Shown: positions 12,907 through 21,534, counted from the stretch's first letter. The stretch: DNA of 64,000 nucleotides from Nitrosomonas sp. Is79A3 (GCF_000219585.1 NC_015731.1:3658001-3722000); one strand, 5' to 3'. Made by a program: numbers and translations. Notes: generated by a model from the sequence alone, not told the origin.

Positions 12907-13271
12907 AGCGGGAGGGTTTTTGGCGCGTGGAAAAGATGAAAGTGCCGAAAACCGATGGCAAAAAAGACCTGACCCGGCTGATCTACAACGCGCACATCAC
13001 CGTCAGCGGCATCCCGCCCGAAGCCTACGACTACATCGTGAACGGCAAGCCCGCGCTGGATTGGGTGGTGGAGCGCCAATGCGTGAAAACCGACAAGGAC
13101 AGCGGCATTGTCAACGACGCCAACGACTGGGCGATTGAAACGATGCACAACCCGCGCTATCCGTTGGAATTGTTCATGCGCGTAGTGACCGTGAGTCTGG
13201 AAACGATGAAGATCGTCAACGCCCTGCCGCCACTGGAAATTGCCAGCGATTGAGGCAGCCACTTTTCTCTC

Positions 13272-13349
13272 CGTCATTCCCGCGCAGGCGGGAATCCAGT
13301 CGGGGAGGACGTTCGGTGGTTCTGGATCCCCGCCTTCGCGGGGATGACG
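13272..13349. repeat. REP-like inverted pair
   Basis: CGTCATTCCCGCGCAGGCGG at the left end and the converging copy CCCCGCCTTCGCGGGGATGACG at the right, about 30 bp apart, form a BIME-type unit immediately after the type ISP remnant. Confidence 0.85.
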
Positions 13350-13449
13350 AGGTATGTGTGCGGAGATGACGAGTTGTAGCGGTGCGGGTGCATGGCGGGT
13401 TGTAGGGGTGTGGGGGATAATGGGTTGTAGAGGTGTGGGGGGTGATGAA
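13350..13449 (+). repeat. Degenerate G-rich tandem repeat
   Basis: Three to four imperfect units of roughly 30 bp built around GGGTTGTAGNGGTGNGGG and ending ATGACGAG or similar. No coding signal. It may have arisen from REP tail slippage. Confidence 0.5.
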
Positions 13450-13474
13450 ATATTGCAGTAGAAGGACGGAGAGG

Positions 13475-13592
13475 TTAACGAAACTCTGAATAACTGTCAT
13501 TTCGAGCGTAGCAAGAAATCTATCACGTTGATTCACAAAGATTCCTCACTTTGTTCGGAATGACAAACATGAGTTATTCAGAGTTTCCTTAA
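13475..13592. mobile_element. 118-bp MITE-like hairpin element with TTAA at both ends
   Basis: A perfect 16-bp inverted repeat, GAAACTCTGAATAACT (13480-13495) and AGTTATTCAGAGTTTC (13572-13587), encloses an imperfect internal hairpin (TGTCATTTCGAGCG..AGAAATCT against AGATTCCTC..GGAATGACA). TTAA flanks each side, either as a target duplication or as part of the arms. No transposase is inside. Its right TTAA overlaps the stop codon of the neighbouring GIY-YIG gene. Confidence 0.6.
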
Positions 13593-13891
13593 GGTTCCGT
13601 CTCTCCGTTTATTTCCGGCCAAAGATCCCGCCACTGCGGATTGGTTTCTTCAATCAGTCTCAATTTCCAGGCGCGGTTCCATTTTTTCAATGCCTTTTCC
13701 CGGGCAATGGCGCTTTCCATCGTAGCGTGCTGTTCATACCAGACCAGGGTTTTAACCCCGTATTTTTTGGTAAAACCTTCCGCCAAACCTTCGCGATGCT
13801 GCCAAATGCGCTGGATCAGGTTCGATGTCACACCAATGTAGAGCGTCCCGTTTCTTTGACTGGCCAACAAATACACGGCCGGAGCCATCAT
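13589..13891 (-). CDS. Small GIY-YIG nuclease domain protein
   Basis: A 100-residue single-domain GIY-YIG protein of the UPF0213/YhbQ-like type. The signature is VYLLASQRNGTLYIGVTSN near the N-terminus, followed by Arg in RIWQHR and Glu in the MESAIAREKALKKWNR segment. Such proteins are common in Nitrosomonadaceae and many other bacteria, often as solitary genes near repeats. DNA substrate and role are unknown. A second Met directly follows the first. Its stop codon coincides with the TTAA border of the hairpin element. Confidence 0.85.
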   Translation of the reverse strand: MMAPAVYLLASQRNGTLYIGVTSNLIQRIWQHREGLAEGFTKKYGVKTLVWYEQHATMESAIAREKALKKWNRAWKLRLIEETNPQWRDLWPEINGETEP

Positions 13892-13922
13892 GCCGCCTTC
13901 TCGCGAGCATTACCGGCCCTCG

Positions 13923-13950
13923 CGTCATTCCCGCGAAAGCGGGAATCCCG
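13923..13950 (+). repeat. REP-like palindromic element
   Basis: CGTCATTCCCGCGAAAGCGGGAATCCCG: a short copy of the same REP family as at 13272-13349, in the gap between the GIY-YIG gene and rapA. Confidence 0.8.
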
Positions 13951-14025
13951 TTTTTGATGTTGCTTCTTTTGCACTGCCGGTTCCTGATGATGCGTCAAAA
14001 AAAACAGATACGCTTCCCGGTGAAT

Positions 14026-16929
14026 TCACGTTGCCACAATCACCCGCACGGCATCGAGCCGCAGGTTGCTGGATTTCAGTGCACCGGTCAGTTGCTGCAG
14101 TTGTTGTTCAAAGAATTGAATTTCTTCGTCGCGCACGTTCGGGTTCACCTGTTGCAAGGCTTTAAGACGCTCGATTTCCGGGGTGAAGGTTTGTTGGATG
14201 CGCGCTTCGGCTTGGGCGATAAGTTGCGGCGCTTGCGCGCTGGCTTGTTGCTCGCTCGCGGTCAGTAGCTCGCGGATCGCGTCTTCTTTGAGTTGAATCA
14301 CTTGCTTAGCAATGCCGGTCGCGACCGGTTGCAGGTGTTGATTGATCGCATTGTGGTCGAGGTACGGATTATTACCATTGCCTTGCTCATCCAGCAAAAT
14401 GCGAATTACCGCGGGTGGCAGGTAGCGGTTGCTTTGTTGTACGTTTTGTCCGCTTGCTTCGAGCACGAACAGCGTTTCCAGCAGCAAGGTGCCCGGCTGC
14501 ACTTTTTTGTGTTTCAGTGCGGCGACCACCGCGTTACCGGTTTCATGATTCAGGATTCGTTCCATCGCGTGGATCACCATCGGATGTTCCCACGTCAGGA
14601 AATACATGTCTTCATTGGCCAGTGCAACGTTTCTGGCATACGTAATCACCGAGCCTTCGTCCATTAAACCGGGAAACGGCATGCTCATGTGTTCGCTCGG
14701 TTCGATCAAAAAACTACCGGCACGGTGATCTTCGATATGCACGCCGCAACAGTCAAACACCGTTTCCATATAGCGCGGCAGTGCGGGATCATCGCCCTGA
14801 GCGCGCGCTTCTTGATAGAGTTTTTCCGCAACGGCGGGACGGAAAGAATTATATTCCAGCAATTTATCGCGCCCGCGATCCAATGCCTCATTCAATGCCT
14901 GATTAGCCGATTGCGTGGCAGCGATCAGATCTGACAGCGTGTTTCCGTGGGTTTGGCGCTGGTGAAGCGCAGCGATGAGCGCGTCTTCCACCTGCGAAAA
15001 GACGGTTTGACCGGCCGGACAAGTTTTCTCGAACGCATTCAAACCCTCATGGTACCAATGGAACATCACCGCCAAGGCGGTGTTTTCCAGATAGGGCACA
15101 TGGATTTGGATGGTTTCCGTCTGACCAATGCGATCCAGGCGGCCAATGCGCTGTTCTAGCAAATCGGGATTGAGCGGCAGATCGAACAGCACCAGATGAT
15201 GCGCAAACTGGAAATTGCGGCCTTCACTGCCGATTTCCGAGCAGATCAGCACCTGCCCGCCGGTTTCTTTATCGGCAAAGAACGCTGCGGCGCGGTCGCG
15301 CTCAATCAAACTCATGCTTTCGTGGAATACCGGGATAAATTGCCCGGTCGATTGTTTCATCGCTTGCGCCAAATCGCGCGCGGTTTGCGCGTTGGCGGCG
15401 ATGACCAGCACTTTTTCCGGTTTCACTCGTTTGAGCGTGGCAATCAGCCAGTTCACGCGCGGGTCGATTTCGGTCCAGTACGGTTGATCTTCTTCGCATC
15501 GTACTTGGTAGATCAATTCAGGGCATAACAGCAATTGCGGCTTGGATAACGGCGTGGTTTCAAACGTCACCAAGCTTGGCAGGTATTCCGCCGGTAACGG
15601 CAGCGGACTGGCCACCAGCTTGCGTTCGGGAAACCCTTTGACCGCCACGCGCGTGTTGCGAAACAGGATGCGCCCGGTGCCGTGCCGGTCGAGCAATAAT
15701 TCCGCGAGTTTATTCCGGGCTTTCTGGTTTTGCAGCTCCGCCAGCAATGTTTGCGCTTGGGTTGGATCGAGCATGTCCGCGATGAGTTGGCGAGTGTCAT
15801 CGTTCAATGCCTGGCCTTCGAGCAAGGCTTCGACCGCTTGGGCGATCGGTTCGTAGGATTGCTCCTCGGTGATAAACTCGGAAAAACTGCTGAAACGGTG
15901 CGGGTCGAGCAGACGCAGGCGGGCGTAGTGGCTGGCTTTACCCAATTGCTCCGGGGTCGCGGTCAATAGCAGCACCCCCCGCGTGCGCATGGCCAGTTGC
16001 TCAATCATGGTGTATTGCGGGCTGGCGGCTTGTGGCGACCAGTGCAAATGATGCGCTTCGTCGACCACCAGCAAATCCCAGCGGCCTTCCAGCGCTTGCT
16101 GAAAGCGCTTCGGATTTTGCCGCAAAAAATTCTGGCTGCACAGCACCAATTGCTCGCTTTGAAAAGGATTTTCGCCTTGCTGATCTTTTCCGTCTTCTTC
16201 GTCTTCGTCGCTTTCTTCCAGAGACAAACAGCGCGCTTCGTCAAAAATACTGAATTGCAGATTGAAACGCCGCAACATTTCCACCAGCCATTGGTGAATC
16301 AAGGTTTCCGGAACTACGATGAGCAAACGTTCGGCACGCTCGGTCAGCAATTGCTGGTGCAAAATCAGACCAGCCTCAATGGTTTTTCCCAGCCCGACTT
16401 CGTCGGCCAGCAACACGCGCGGCGCAAAGCGACGGCCCACCTCGTGGGCGATATACAGTTGGTGCGGAATCAGACTGGTGCGGGTACCTACCAACCCATA
16501 CAGCGGTTTGTTTGCCAGTTGGTTGCGTATCAACAAAGATTGATAGCGTATCTGGAACCATTTATCTCGATCAAATTGACCCGCAAACAAACGTTCCGAT
16601 GGGCGGTTCAGTTGCAGGTGATGCGCTAATTGTTCTTCAGCCAGCTCAACCCGGCCTCCCCCTTCGCGCTCACCCAGGTAGACAATTAAACCATCACGCT
16701 CCTTGATATGAATAACCTTCAATGCAATACCATCATGGCTGCTGATGATATCTCCTGCTTTGAAAATAACACGCGTCAGCGGTGCGGAAAGTTTGGCATA
16801 AGAACGGGTTTCACCGACAGCCTTAAAACTGATACTGACAATTCTGTGTTCAACAGTTTGAACAGTACCAAGACCCAATTGCAAATCAGCATCACAAATC
16901 CAACGCTGACCGGGCTTAAAATCGTGCAT
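14026..16929 (-). CDS. rapA: RNA polymerase-associated ATPase RapA (HepA)
   Basis: Swi2/Snf2-family translocase that binds RNA polymerase and promotes its recycling. Two N-terminal Tudor-like segments (GQRWICDADLQLGLGTVQTV..) precede the helicase core, with Walker A DEVGLGKTIEAGLI (about 176-189), DEAH box VVDEAHHL (about 288-295) and the C-terminal motif RIGRLDRIGQ. The length of 967 residues closely matches E. coli RapA (968). It is transcribed opposite to the island and lies at its right edge. Base composition is slightly richer in GC than in the downstream backbone. Confidence 0.95.
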   Translation of the reverse strand: MHDFKPGQRWICDADLQLGLGTVQTVEHRIVSISFKAVGETRSYAKLSAPLTRVIFKAGDIISSHDGIALKVIHIKERDGLIVYLGEREGGGRVELAEEQLAHHLQLNRPSERLFAGQFDRDKWFQIRYQSLLIRNQLANKPLYGLVGTRTSLIPHQLYIAHEVGRRFAPRVLLADEVGLGKTIEAGLILHQQLLTERAERLLIVVPETLIHQWLVEMLRRFNLQFSIFDEARCLSLEESDEDEEDGKDQQGENPFQSEQLVLCSQNFLRQNPKRFQQALEGRWDLLVVDEAHHLHWSPQAASPQYTMIEQLAMRTRGVLLLTATPEQLGKASHYARLRLLDPHRFSSFSEFITEEQSYEPIAQAVEALLEGQALNDDTRQLIADMLDPTQAQTLLAELQNQKARNKLAELLLDRHGTGRILFRNTRVAVKGFPERKLVASPLPLPAEYLPSLVTFETTPLSKPQLLLCPELIYQVRCEEDQPYWTEIDPRVNWLIATLKRVKPEKVLVIAANAQTARDLAQAMKQSTGQFIPVFHESMSLIERDRAAAFFADKETGGQVLICSEIGSEGRNFQFAHHLVLFDLPLNPDLLEQRIGRLDRIGQTETIQIHVPYLENTALAVMFHWYHEGLNAFEKTCPAGQTVFSQVEDALIAALHQRQTHGNTLSDLIAATQSANQALNEALDRGRDKLLEYNSFRPAVAEKLYQEARAQGDDPALPRYMETVFDCCGVHIEDHRAGSFLIEPSEHMSMPFPGLMDEGSVITYARNVALANEDMYFLTWEHPMVIHAMERILNHETGNAVVAALKHKKVQPGTLLLETLFVLEASGQNVQQSNRYLPPAVIRILLDEQGNGNNPYLDHNAINQHLQPVATGIAKQVIQLKEDAIRELLTASEQQASAQAPQLIAQAEARIQQTFTPEIERLKALQQVNPNVRDEEIQFFEQQLQQLTGALKSSNLRLDAVRVIVAT

Positions 16930-17090
16930 GTATTAATTTGTGATCAGAAAGGAGCAGTATAGTAATAGAAAATGGTGAGAAATATTACTATTTCTTGAAT
17001 CGGATGAGATTCAGTGAAGGTAATCAAAAAGTGCATCATCTGCTTAAAAATACCTGCATTTATAACAGTGGGGAATATTGGAAAAATTAA

Positions 17091-17142
17091 AGCCGGTTAA
17101 TTTCCTTAATTAAATTAAAGAAATTAACCGGCTACAAAAAAT
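17091..17142 (-). terminator. Rho-independent terminator of the outer-membrane protein gene
   Basis: A perfect 14-bp stem, AGCCGGTTAATTTC against GAAATTAACCGGCT, with a 15-nt AT-rich loop. On the minus strand it is followed by TTTAATTTTT, so it terminates the gene ending at 17187. Confidence 0.8.
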
Positions 17143-17186
17143 ATCAAACTGTGTGCCAAACAAACAGCACATTAACAATTATTACA

Positions 17187-17939
17187 TTAGAAATTTAGGA
17201 ACAAATTAGCCCCCAGAATATGCATCATTTGATCAGGACGTGGAGCATGCGGTCTGTTGATATATTGATTCATATAGCCAAGTTCAGCAGTAACTATTGG
17301 ATTAAATTTATAAGCTATCCCCGTAAAAAACCTGTTTTGATCAAAACCGTTAGTAATCCAGCCAGCGTGAGGGGTATTCATAGCAATGAATAACTCATCT
17401 TGTATGATAAAACTCACGTTAGGCGATATAAAAGGCATAGGAACTGCCAGTTTTACTAACTGACGAAAGCGATAAGCAACATCGTTGTGACCTGGATCTG
17501 GAACCCTTTCGTCGAAAAAACGTTCCTCAAAACGGCTACGCGCTGATAATCTGCCGAATGAAAAATTATCAGCCCACGTTACTTGTTGCCAGAGTCGATG
17601 TTCATTAAAACAACCAACGCGCTGGATAGGTTCACATGTTGGCGCCCAAGCGTAACCTGCCCACACGACTATTTTATCGGTTATCGCATAACCTAAACCG
17701 GGACGTATCAGGGACTGAGTAAACTGAGAAGCATCATTACCAAAACGACCTTGCCCTTCAGCCCACCATCTGAATCTTTTTAATTCAGGATTATTTGGAT
17801 TCAGTGCACCAAAATTACCTAGTGCTGTCACATTTCCCCAAAACTGGAAGTCATTTACATAATCTTCAGCAGCGACTGGACTACTAAAAACCAAACCAAG
17901 CGCTGCCAATAAAATAAATTTGTTTATTTTCTTAAACAT
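17187..17939 (-). CDS. DUF2490-type outer-membrane beta-barrel protein
   Basis: An exported 250-residue protein with a cleavable signal peptide (about residues 1-24, ending SPVAAED). The mature part alternates polar and aromatic residues as in a small barrel, includes repeated WxE/R and FRxR segments (LSARSRFEERF, YRFRQLVKLAVP), and ends in the aromatic FLNF typical of outer-membrane proteins. The pattern fits DUF2490. Function is unknown; it could be a channel or an outer-membrane anchor. It has its own terminator and a long upstream region. Confidence 0.75.
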   Translation of the reverse strand: MFKKINKFILLAALGLVFSSPVAAEDYVNDFQFWGNVTALGNFGALNPNNPELKRFRWWAEGQGRFGNDASQFTQSLIRPGLGYAITDKIVVWAGYAWAPTCEPIQRVGCFNEHRLWQQVTWADNFSFGRLSARSRFEERFFDERVPDPGHNDVAYRFRQLVKLAVPMPFISPNVSFIIQDELFIAMNTPHAGWITNGFDQNRFFTGIAYKFNPIVTAELGYMNQYINRPHAPRPDQMMHILGANLFLNF

Positions 17940-18099
17940 ACAATCTCCTTTCCAAAATAATTTGATTCTGTAAACAGTTAGTTAAATTTATTCTGAATAC
18001 AACATGCAGCGACTCACATAGGTATTGAATGCTAGCAGCCGCTTGCTCTATCTTTTCAAAATAACACGCCATTCTTTCACTAATAAATCGATATCGTTC

Positions 18100-18300
18100 T
18101 TATTACACTGCCGCGCACATTAGCATAGCAATTGTCAAGAAAGTGTTAAGAAAAACAGCTGTCATGAGCAGTGTCATTGCAGCTAATTCTAATTAAGATT
18201 TAAGAACCTAAATTAAGAATTTAAAAACTCTGATCATTTTTTATTACTCCAGCGCGCACACTAGCATGCCAAATGTTAAGAAATTGTAAAGAAAAAGAAC
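18100..18300. repeat. Imperfect 60-bp direct duplication
   Basis: Segment 18100-18160 (TTATTACACTGCCGCGCACA..) recurs at 18241-18300 (TTATTACTCCAGCGCGCACA..) with about three quarters identity, including GCGCACA-TAGCAT and TTAAGAAA blocks. It may be a duplicated promoter or regulator site for either flanking gene. Confidence 0.6.
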
Positions 18301-18577
18301 GGTATCAAAAAAATAACAGCCAGTGTTGTTTTTTTAGCTAAAAATTCCTTGATTATTGAAGAAGATTCAATTTTATGATGGCTGCGATTTTGTTGAATTT
18401 AGGAACAATACCGAGCGTCTCTTATAGATGATGAATATAAGAAATCAATCCGTACTGATTAATAGATTTTAAAAAACATTTGTTTGACAAGTTATCATGA
18501 TACTGGATATGTTAAGCTTCATGACCGTGAAGTCTGATGAAAATTTTTTAAATAACAATTTATATATAGATCTTGGG

Positions 18578-18593
18578 TCGAGATCATTCTCGA
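18578..18593. promoter_or_regulatory. Palindrome ahead of cytochrome c gene
   Basis: TCGAGA-TCAT-TCTCGA, a perfect 6+4+6 dyad 34 bp before the start of the cytochrome c gene. It is a possible operator; the cognate regulator is unknown. Confidence 0.35.
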
Positions 18594-18627
18594 TATTATT
18601 TGAACTAAAACGAACTGGAGTTAGAAA

Positions 18628-18936
18628 ATGAAAAAATTAAATTTTGCATTAACAATATCGGCGCTACTTATATTAGCCGGTTGTGGCGCTAGTAAAGACT
18701 ATAGTCCGCCCGCTGGTGCATCTGGTGAACAGATCTTTAGCACGGCTTGTACCGAATGCCATAAACCTTTAAGTGCAAACGTTGCCATGATACTCAGTGA
18801 GAAAGTTGCCAATAAGGATGCGATTATCAAGAAATTTCAATCGGGAAGTATGAGAATGCCCGCATTCAAGAATATTCAGGGCGAGGCTGCGGATCGTTTA
18901 GCTGAATATGTTTTAACCAACAGCGAAGTCAAATAA
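18628..18936 (+). CDS. Small lipoprotein class I cytochrome c
   Basis: A monoheme electron carrier anchored by lipid. The signal segment ends in lipobox LAGC (Cys19), giving an 84-residue mature protein. The heme motif CTECH lies at 41-45 (Cys41, Cys44, His45) and an axial Met is likely in SMRMPAF (Met75 or Met77). A GGAG lies upstream of the ATG. It converges on hemN through a shared perfect hairpin and is near fnr, suggesting a role when oxygen is scarce; this is inferred from context. Confidence 0.87.
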   Translation: MKKLNFALTISALLILAGCGASKDYSPPAGASGEQIFSTACTECHKPLSANVAMILSEKVANKDAIIKKFQSGSMRMPAFKNIQGEAADRLAEYVLTNSEVK

Positions 18937-18981
18937 TTTATTTTGCGTGGGAATCCCAGCGAATTCCCACGCAAAATAAAT
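18936..18981. terminator. Bidirectional terminator between cytochrome c and hemN
   Basis: A perfect 19-bp inverted repeat (ATTTATTTTGCGTGGGAAT and its complement) with an 8-nt loop fills the gap between the two convergent stop codons exactly. A/T-rich arms give a U-rich tail in both directions. Confidence 0.88.
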
Positions 18982-20466
18982 TTATAGGAGCATCGAGTTA
19001 TTTCTGCGCTGTTGATTAGCACGCAAATATTTATCAAAAACTCTGCAAATACTGCTCAGTAGTAGCTGCCCCATAGCTGTCACAATAATCTCGTCATCAT
19101 CTAACGTAATCAAACCAGCTTGCTCATACAATAAAAGCTCTGTTAGCTCTGTTGCAAAATAGTGCTTGAACTCAATTGGAAAATAAATTTCTACTGATTC
19201 AAATGAGAGCACTGAATGGCAAATCAGTGCTTGCATGACGGAACGCCGTATCAGATCATCGGCACTTAATTCAATGCCACGTAAAATAGGAAGTATATTG
19301 CGTTCTAACCTGTCGTAGTATTGCAAAAGATCACAATGATTCTGATTAAAGGTTGGACCAATGCATCCAATTCCAGATATACCTAATGCAATACGATCAC
19401 CATCAGGATGAACCGAATATCCTTGCAAACCATAATGAAGTCCACCTTGCCGCTGCGCTATGATCAATTGATCGTCGCGCTTGGCAAAAAGATTCATGCC
19501 AATATGGCTATAACCGGCATCAGTTAATCGCGCAATTGCAAACAATAGCATCTCAAGCCGGGTTTCTGTATCGGGCAAATCTTCTTGATTGATATTTCGC
19601 TGGGGTTTGAATTTTTCTGGCAAGTGCAGATAATTTAATAAATTTATTTGATTTGGACACGCAGAAATGATTCTTCCCAAGGTGTATTCAAACTTCTTTA
19701 CAGTTTGTTTTGGTAATCCGTAAATCAGTTCAATTCGGACCGTTTTAAAACCGGCATGTTGCGCGTTACGTATAGCACACAACGTGGTATCTTCTGTTTG
19801 CAAGCGTTGTAAGGATTGCTGCACCAGATGATCAAAGTCCTGAACACCAATAATTGCGCAATTAAATCCCATTTCTTTCAATGACTGCAGCGAAACATGC
19901 GTAATTTGCCGTGAATCGATCTCTATGCAATATTCTCCCTCTTCTACCAAATTAAAATTTTGGCGGACTTCTTTCATAATGTCCCTTAACTGAGCAGCAC
20001 TCAGGAGAGTCGGGGTACCTCCCCCAAAATATAATTGCTCAACCTTCGGGTCGTCTTTGAGAAATTGCCCTTGAAGTCTTATTTCGCGTACCAAGTAATC
20101 AAGATATATTTTTATGTCATCATCATCGGGAATGATCTGATTAAAATGGCAATAAAAACATAAAGAAGTGCAAAATGGAATATGCACATATAACGATAAG
20201 GGTCGGCGAAAGTGTCCGGATTTGCGATTGCCCAACCAAGATGAATAGGTATGCGCATCAAATGCTTCAACAAAATAATCTGCGCCCGGATACAGACGAT
20301 AGTCAGAATAATGGCCTCCAAAACGGCGAATAAGATCTGAATTGATTGCAAGCGAATCAGAAGATAGGCCGGAAAAAAACAATGGATGCACCGGGAATCT
20401 CACTTTGTGAAGAATGTAACCAAAAGAAAATTGCATTGAAATAACATCAAGCGCCGACCACCCCAC
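18982..20466 (-). CDS. hemN: HemN-like coproporphyrinogen III oxidase, oxygen-independent
   Basis: Radical-SAM enzyme converting coproporphyrinogen III to protoporphyrinogen IX without oxygen. The CxxxCxxC cluster motif is CTSLCFYC (Cys99, Cys103, Cys106), with VHIPF before it; GGGTPTLL binds SAM; YSHIGMNLFA and ALGISGIGCIG are HemN signatures. The N-terminus (LIRRFGGHYSDYRLYPGADYF) is HemN-like but deviates from the usual PRYTSYPTA. The frame begins with GTG at 20466; ATG at 20436 is an alternative start. A perfect FNR box lies in the divergent region shared with fnr. A paralogous function in heme handling cannot be excluded. Confidence 0.85.
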   Translation of the reverse strand: MGWSALDVISMQFSFGYILHKVRFPVHPLFFSGLSSDSLAINSDLIRRFGGHYSDYRLYPGADYFVEAFDAHTYSSWLGNRKSGHFRRPLSLYVHIPFCTSLCFYCHFNQIIPDDDDIKIYLDYLVREIRLQGQFLKDDPKVEQLYFGGGTPTLLSAAQLRDIMKEVRQNFNLVEEGEYCIEIDSRQITHVSLQSLKEMGFNCAIIGVQDFDHLVQQSLQRLQTEDTTLCAIRNAQHAGFKTVRIELIYGLPKQTVKKFEYTLGRIISACPNQINLLNYLHLPEKFKPQRNINQEDLPDTETRLEMLLFAIARLTDAGYSHIGMNLFAKRDDQLIIAQRQGGLHYGLQGYSVHPDGDRIALGISGIGCIGPTFNQNHCDLLQYYDRLERNILPILRGIELSADDLIRRSVMQALICHSVLSFESVEIYFPIEFKHYFATELTELLLYEQAGLITLDDDEIIVTAMGQLLLSSICRVFDKYLRANQQRRNNSMLL

Positions 20467-20560
20467 TCAATCACACATTTTTTAACAATGCAATTTCAAA
20501 AAAGAATATCCACTTATTGATAATACCGGTAAAATTGTAATTGAATCCAAATTATAGATT

Positions 20561-20574
20561 TTGATTCAGATCAA
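20561..20574. promoter_or_regulatory. FNR box between hemN and fnr
   Basis: TTGATTCAGATCAA is an exact match to the FNR/Anr consensus TTGAT-N4-ATCAA. It lies 46 bp before the fnr start and about 95 bp before hemN, positioned to control both genes, and points to autoregulation plus anaerobic control of heme synthesis. Confidence 0.85.
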
Positions 20575-20619
20575 TCAAGGCGTTGAAATGTAATTCTCTA
20601 CAAATGTAATTCCCTATAT

Positions 20620-21384
20620 TTGGAAAATACTTTGCTTCACGATACCTCACTACATAATCATCTTGATATCTCACACATAAGGTCAAGCTGTGCCTCTTGT
20701 AGTTTGCGTGAATTATGTTTACCGGTTGGTCTTAATGATCATGAAATTCAGGTTCTTGGAGATGTAGTCAGTCATAAACGTAAGATTCAGCGAGGCGGGT
20801 ACCTGCATCGCACAGGCGCAAAGTTCCAATCGCTATTTGCAATTCGTAGCGGATTTCTAAAGACCTGCGTACTTGAACAAGATGGACGGCAGCAAGTTAC
20901 TGGTTTTCATATGACTGGAGAATTGCTCGGTTTGGATGCCATCAGCACTGACACGCATACATGTGATGCTATTGCTCTTGAAGATAGCGAAGTATGTGAA
21001 ATTCCCTTTGCGAAATTAGAAGAAATTAGCCGCGTTATTCCATCCCTTATGCGCCATTTTCATAAAATTATGAGTCGTGAAATAGTGCGGGATCATGGCG
21101 TTATGCTGTTATTAGGCAGCATGAAAGCTGAAGAACGCTTAGCAACTTTTCTGCTGAATTTATCGCGCCGCTTTCTAGTGCGCGGTTATTCCGAGTCCGA
21201 TTTCAATCTACGCATGACTCGCGAAGAAATTGGCAGCTATCTTGGCCTTAAGCTAGAAACCGTTAGCCGTGCTTTCTCTAAACTGCAAGATGAAAATATT
21301 ATTACCGTTGATAATAAACATATCCAAATAAACGATATTGCCCGCTTAAGAATGAAAATGGGAAACTCATCCTGTGCTACTTGA
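20620..21384 (+). CDS. fnr: FNR/Anr-type oxygen-sensing transcription regulator
   Basis: Crp-Fnr family regulator carrying a 4Fe-4S cluster. The N-terminal cysteines CASCSLRELC (Cys24, Cys27, Cys33) plus Cys115 (in THTCDA) match the four FNR ligands. An effector beta-roll is followed by a C-terminal helix-turn-helix with REEIGSYLGLKLETVSRAFSKL (about 200-221); the E--SR pattern reads the TTGAT half-site. The likely start is a TTG, since the in-frame ATG upstream is followed at once by a stop codon. It is divergent from hemN across a perfect FNR box. Confidence 0.93.
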   Translation: MENTLLHDTSLHNHLDISHIRSSCASCSLRELCLPVGLNDHEIQVLGDVVSHKRKIQRGGYLHRTGAKFQSLFAIRSGFLKTCVLEQDGRQQVTGFHMTGELLGLDAISTDTHTCDAIALEDSEVCEIPFAKLEEISRVIPSLMRHFHKIMSREIVRDHGVMLLLGSMKAEERLATFLLNLSRRFLVRGYSESDFNLRMTREEIGSYLGLKLETVSRAFSKLQDENIITVDNKHIQINDIARLRMKMGNSSCAT

Positions 21385-21506
21385 AAATTGCCAACACCGT
21401 CCGAAACCATAATAATCGCCTTCGATCACGCCCGGTATTACAGCAGAAACATACTTCCTCACAATACAAACATCATCCGCATCTCTTTACCCAGTTTCTT
21501 GTCAGC

Positions 21507-21534
21507 TTGAGTAAGCATAAGAAAGTGCTATAAT
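21507..21534 (+). promoter_or_regulatory. Sigma-70 promoter of rpsB
   Basis: A -35-like TTGAGT (21507-21512), a 16-bp spacer and a perfect -10 TATAAT (21529-21534). It gives a leader of about 130 nt ahead of rpsB, in which ribosomal protein S2 autoregulation is commonly seen. Confidence 0.75.

Larger units (their letters stand above)
12344..13253 (+). pseudogene. Remnant of a type ISP restriction-modification protein, C-terminal end only
   Basis: Homology to the C-terminal specificity region of type ISP R-M enzymes is recognisable in pieces: MEAGAQCFPLYLYD, then RRDAITDEGLAHFQSAYPG.., FYYVYGLLHSPDYR, LPRIPCVKTAAGFWVF, and IYNAHITVSGIPPEAYDYIV through YPLELFMRVVTVSLETMKIV. The large N-terminal nuclease, helicase and methyltransferase parts are missing. 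Two REP-type insertions (12422-12508 and 12879-12906) are read through in frame as AGTQ.. and LDSRLRGND peptides, and a TAG at 12819-12821 interrupts an otherwise continuous frame. It begins right after the helicase stop, suggesting one R-M system landed beside or replaced another. Confidence 0.8.
17940..18627. other. Long AT-rich divergent intergenic region
   Basis: 688 bp without a gene, between the divergent outer-membrane protein and cytochrome c genes. It holds the duplicated 60-bp segment described separately and a short palindrome at 18578-18593. No further gene was seen. Confidence 0.7.

Noticed and set aside
13350-13449. CRISPR array
   Set aside because: The tandem units are degenerate, have no conserved repeat-spacer pattern and no cas genes are nearby.
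13757-14268. Plus-strand frames across the GIY-YIG and rapA 3' regions
   Set aside because: Shadow frames of the two minus-strand genes and of a REP element.
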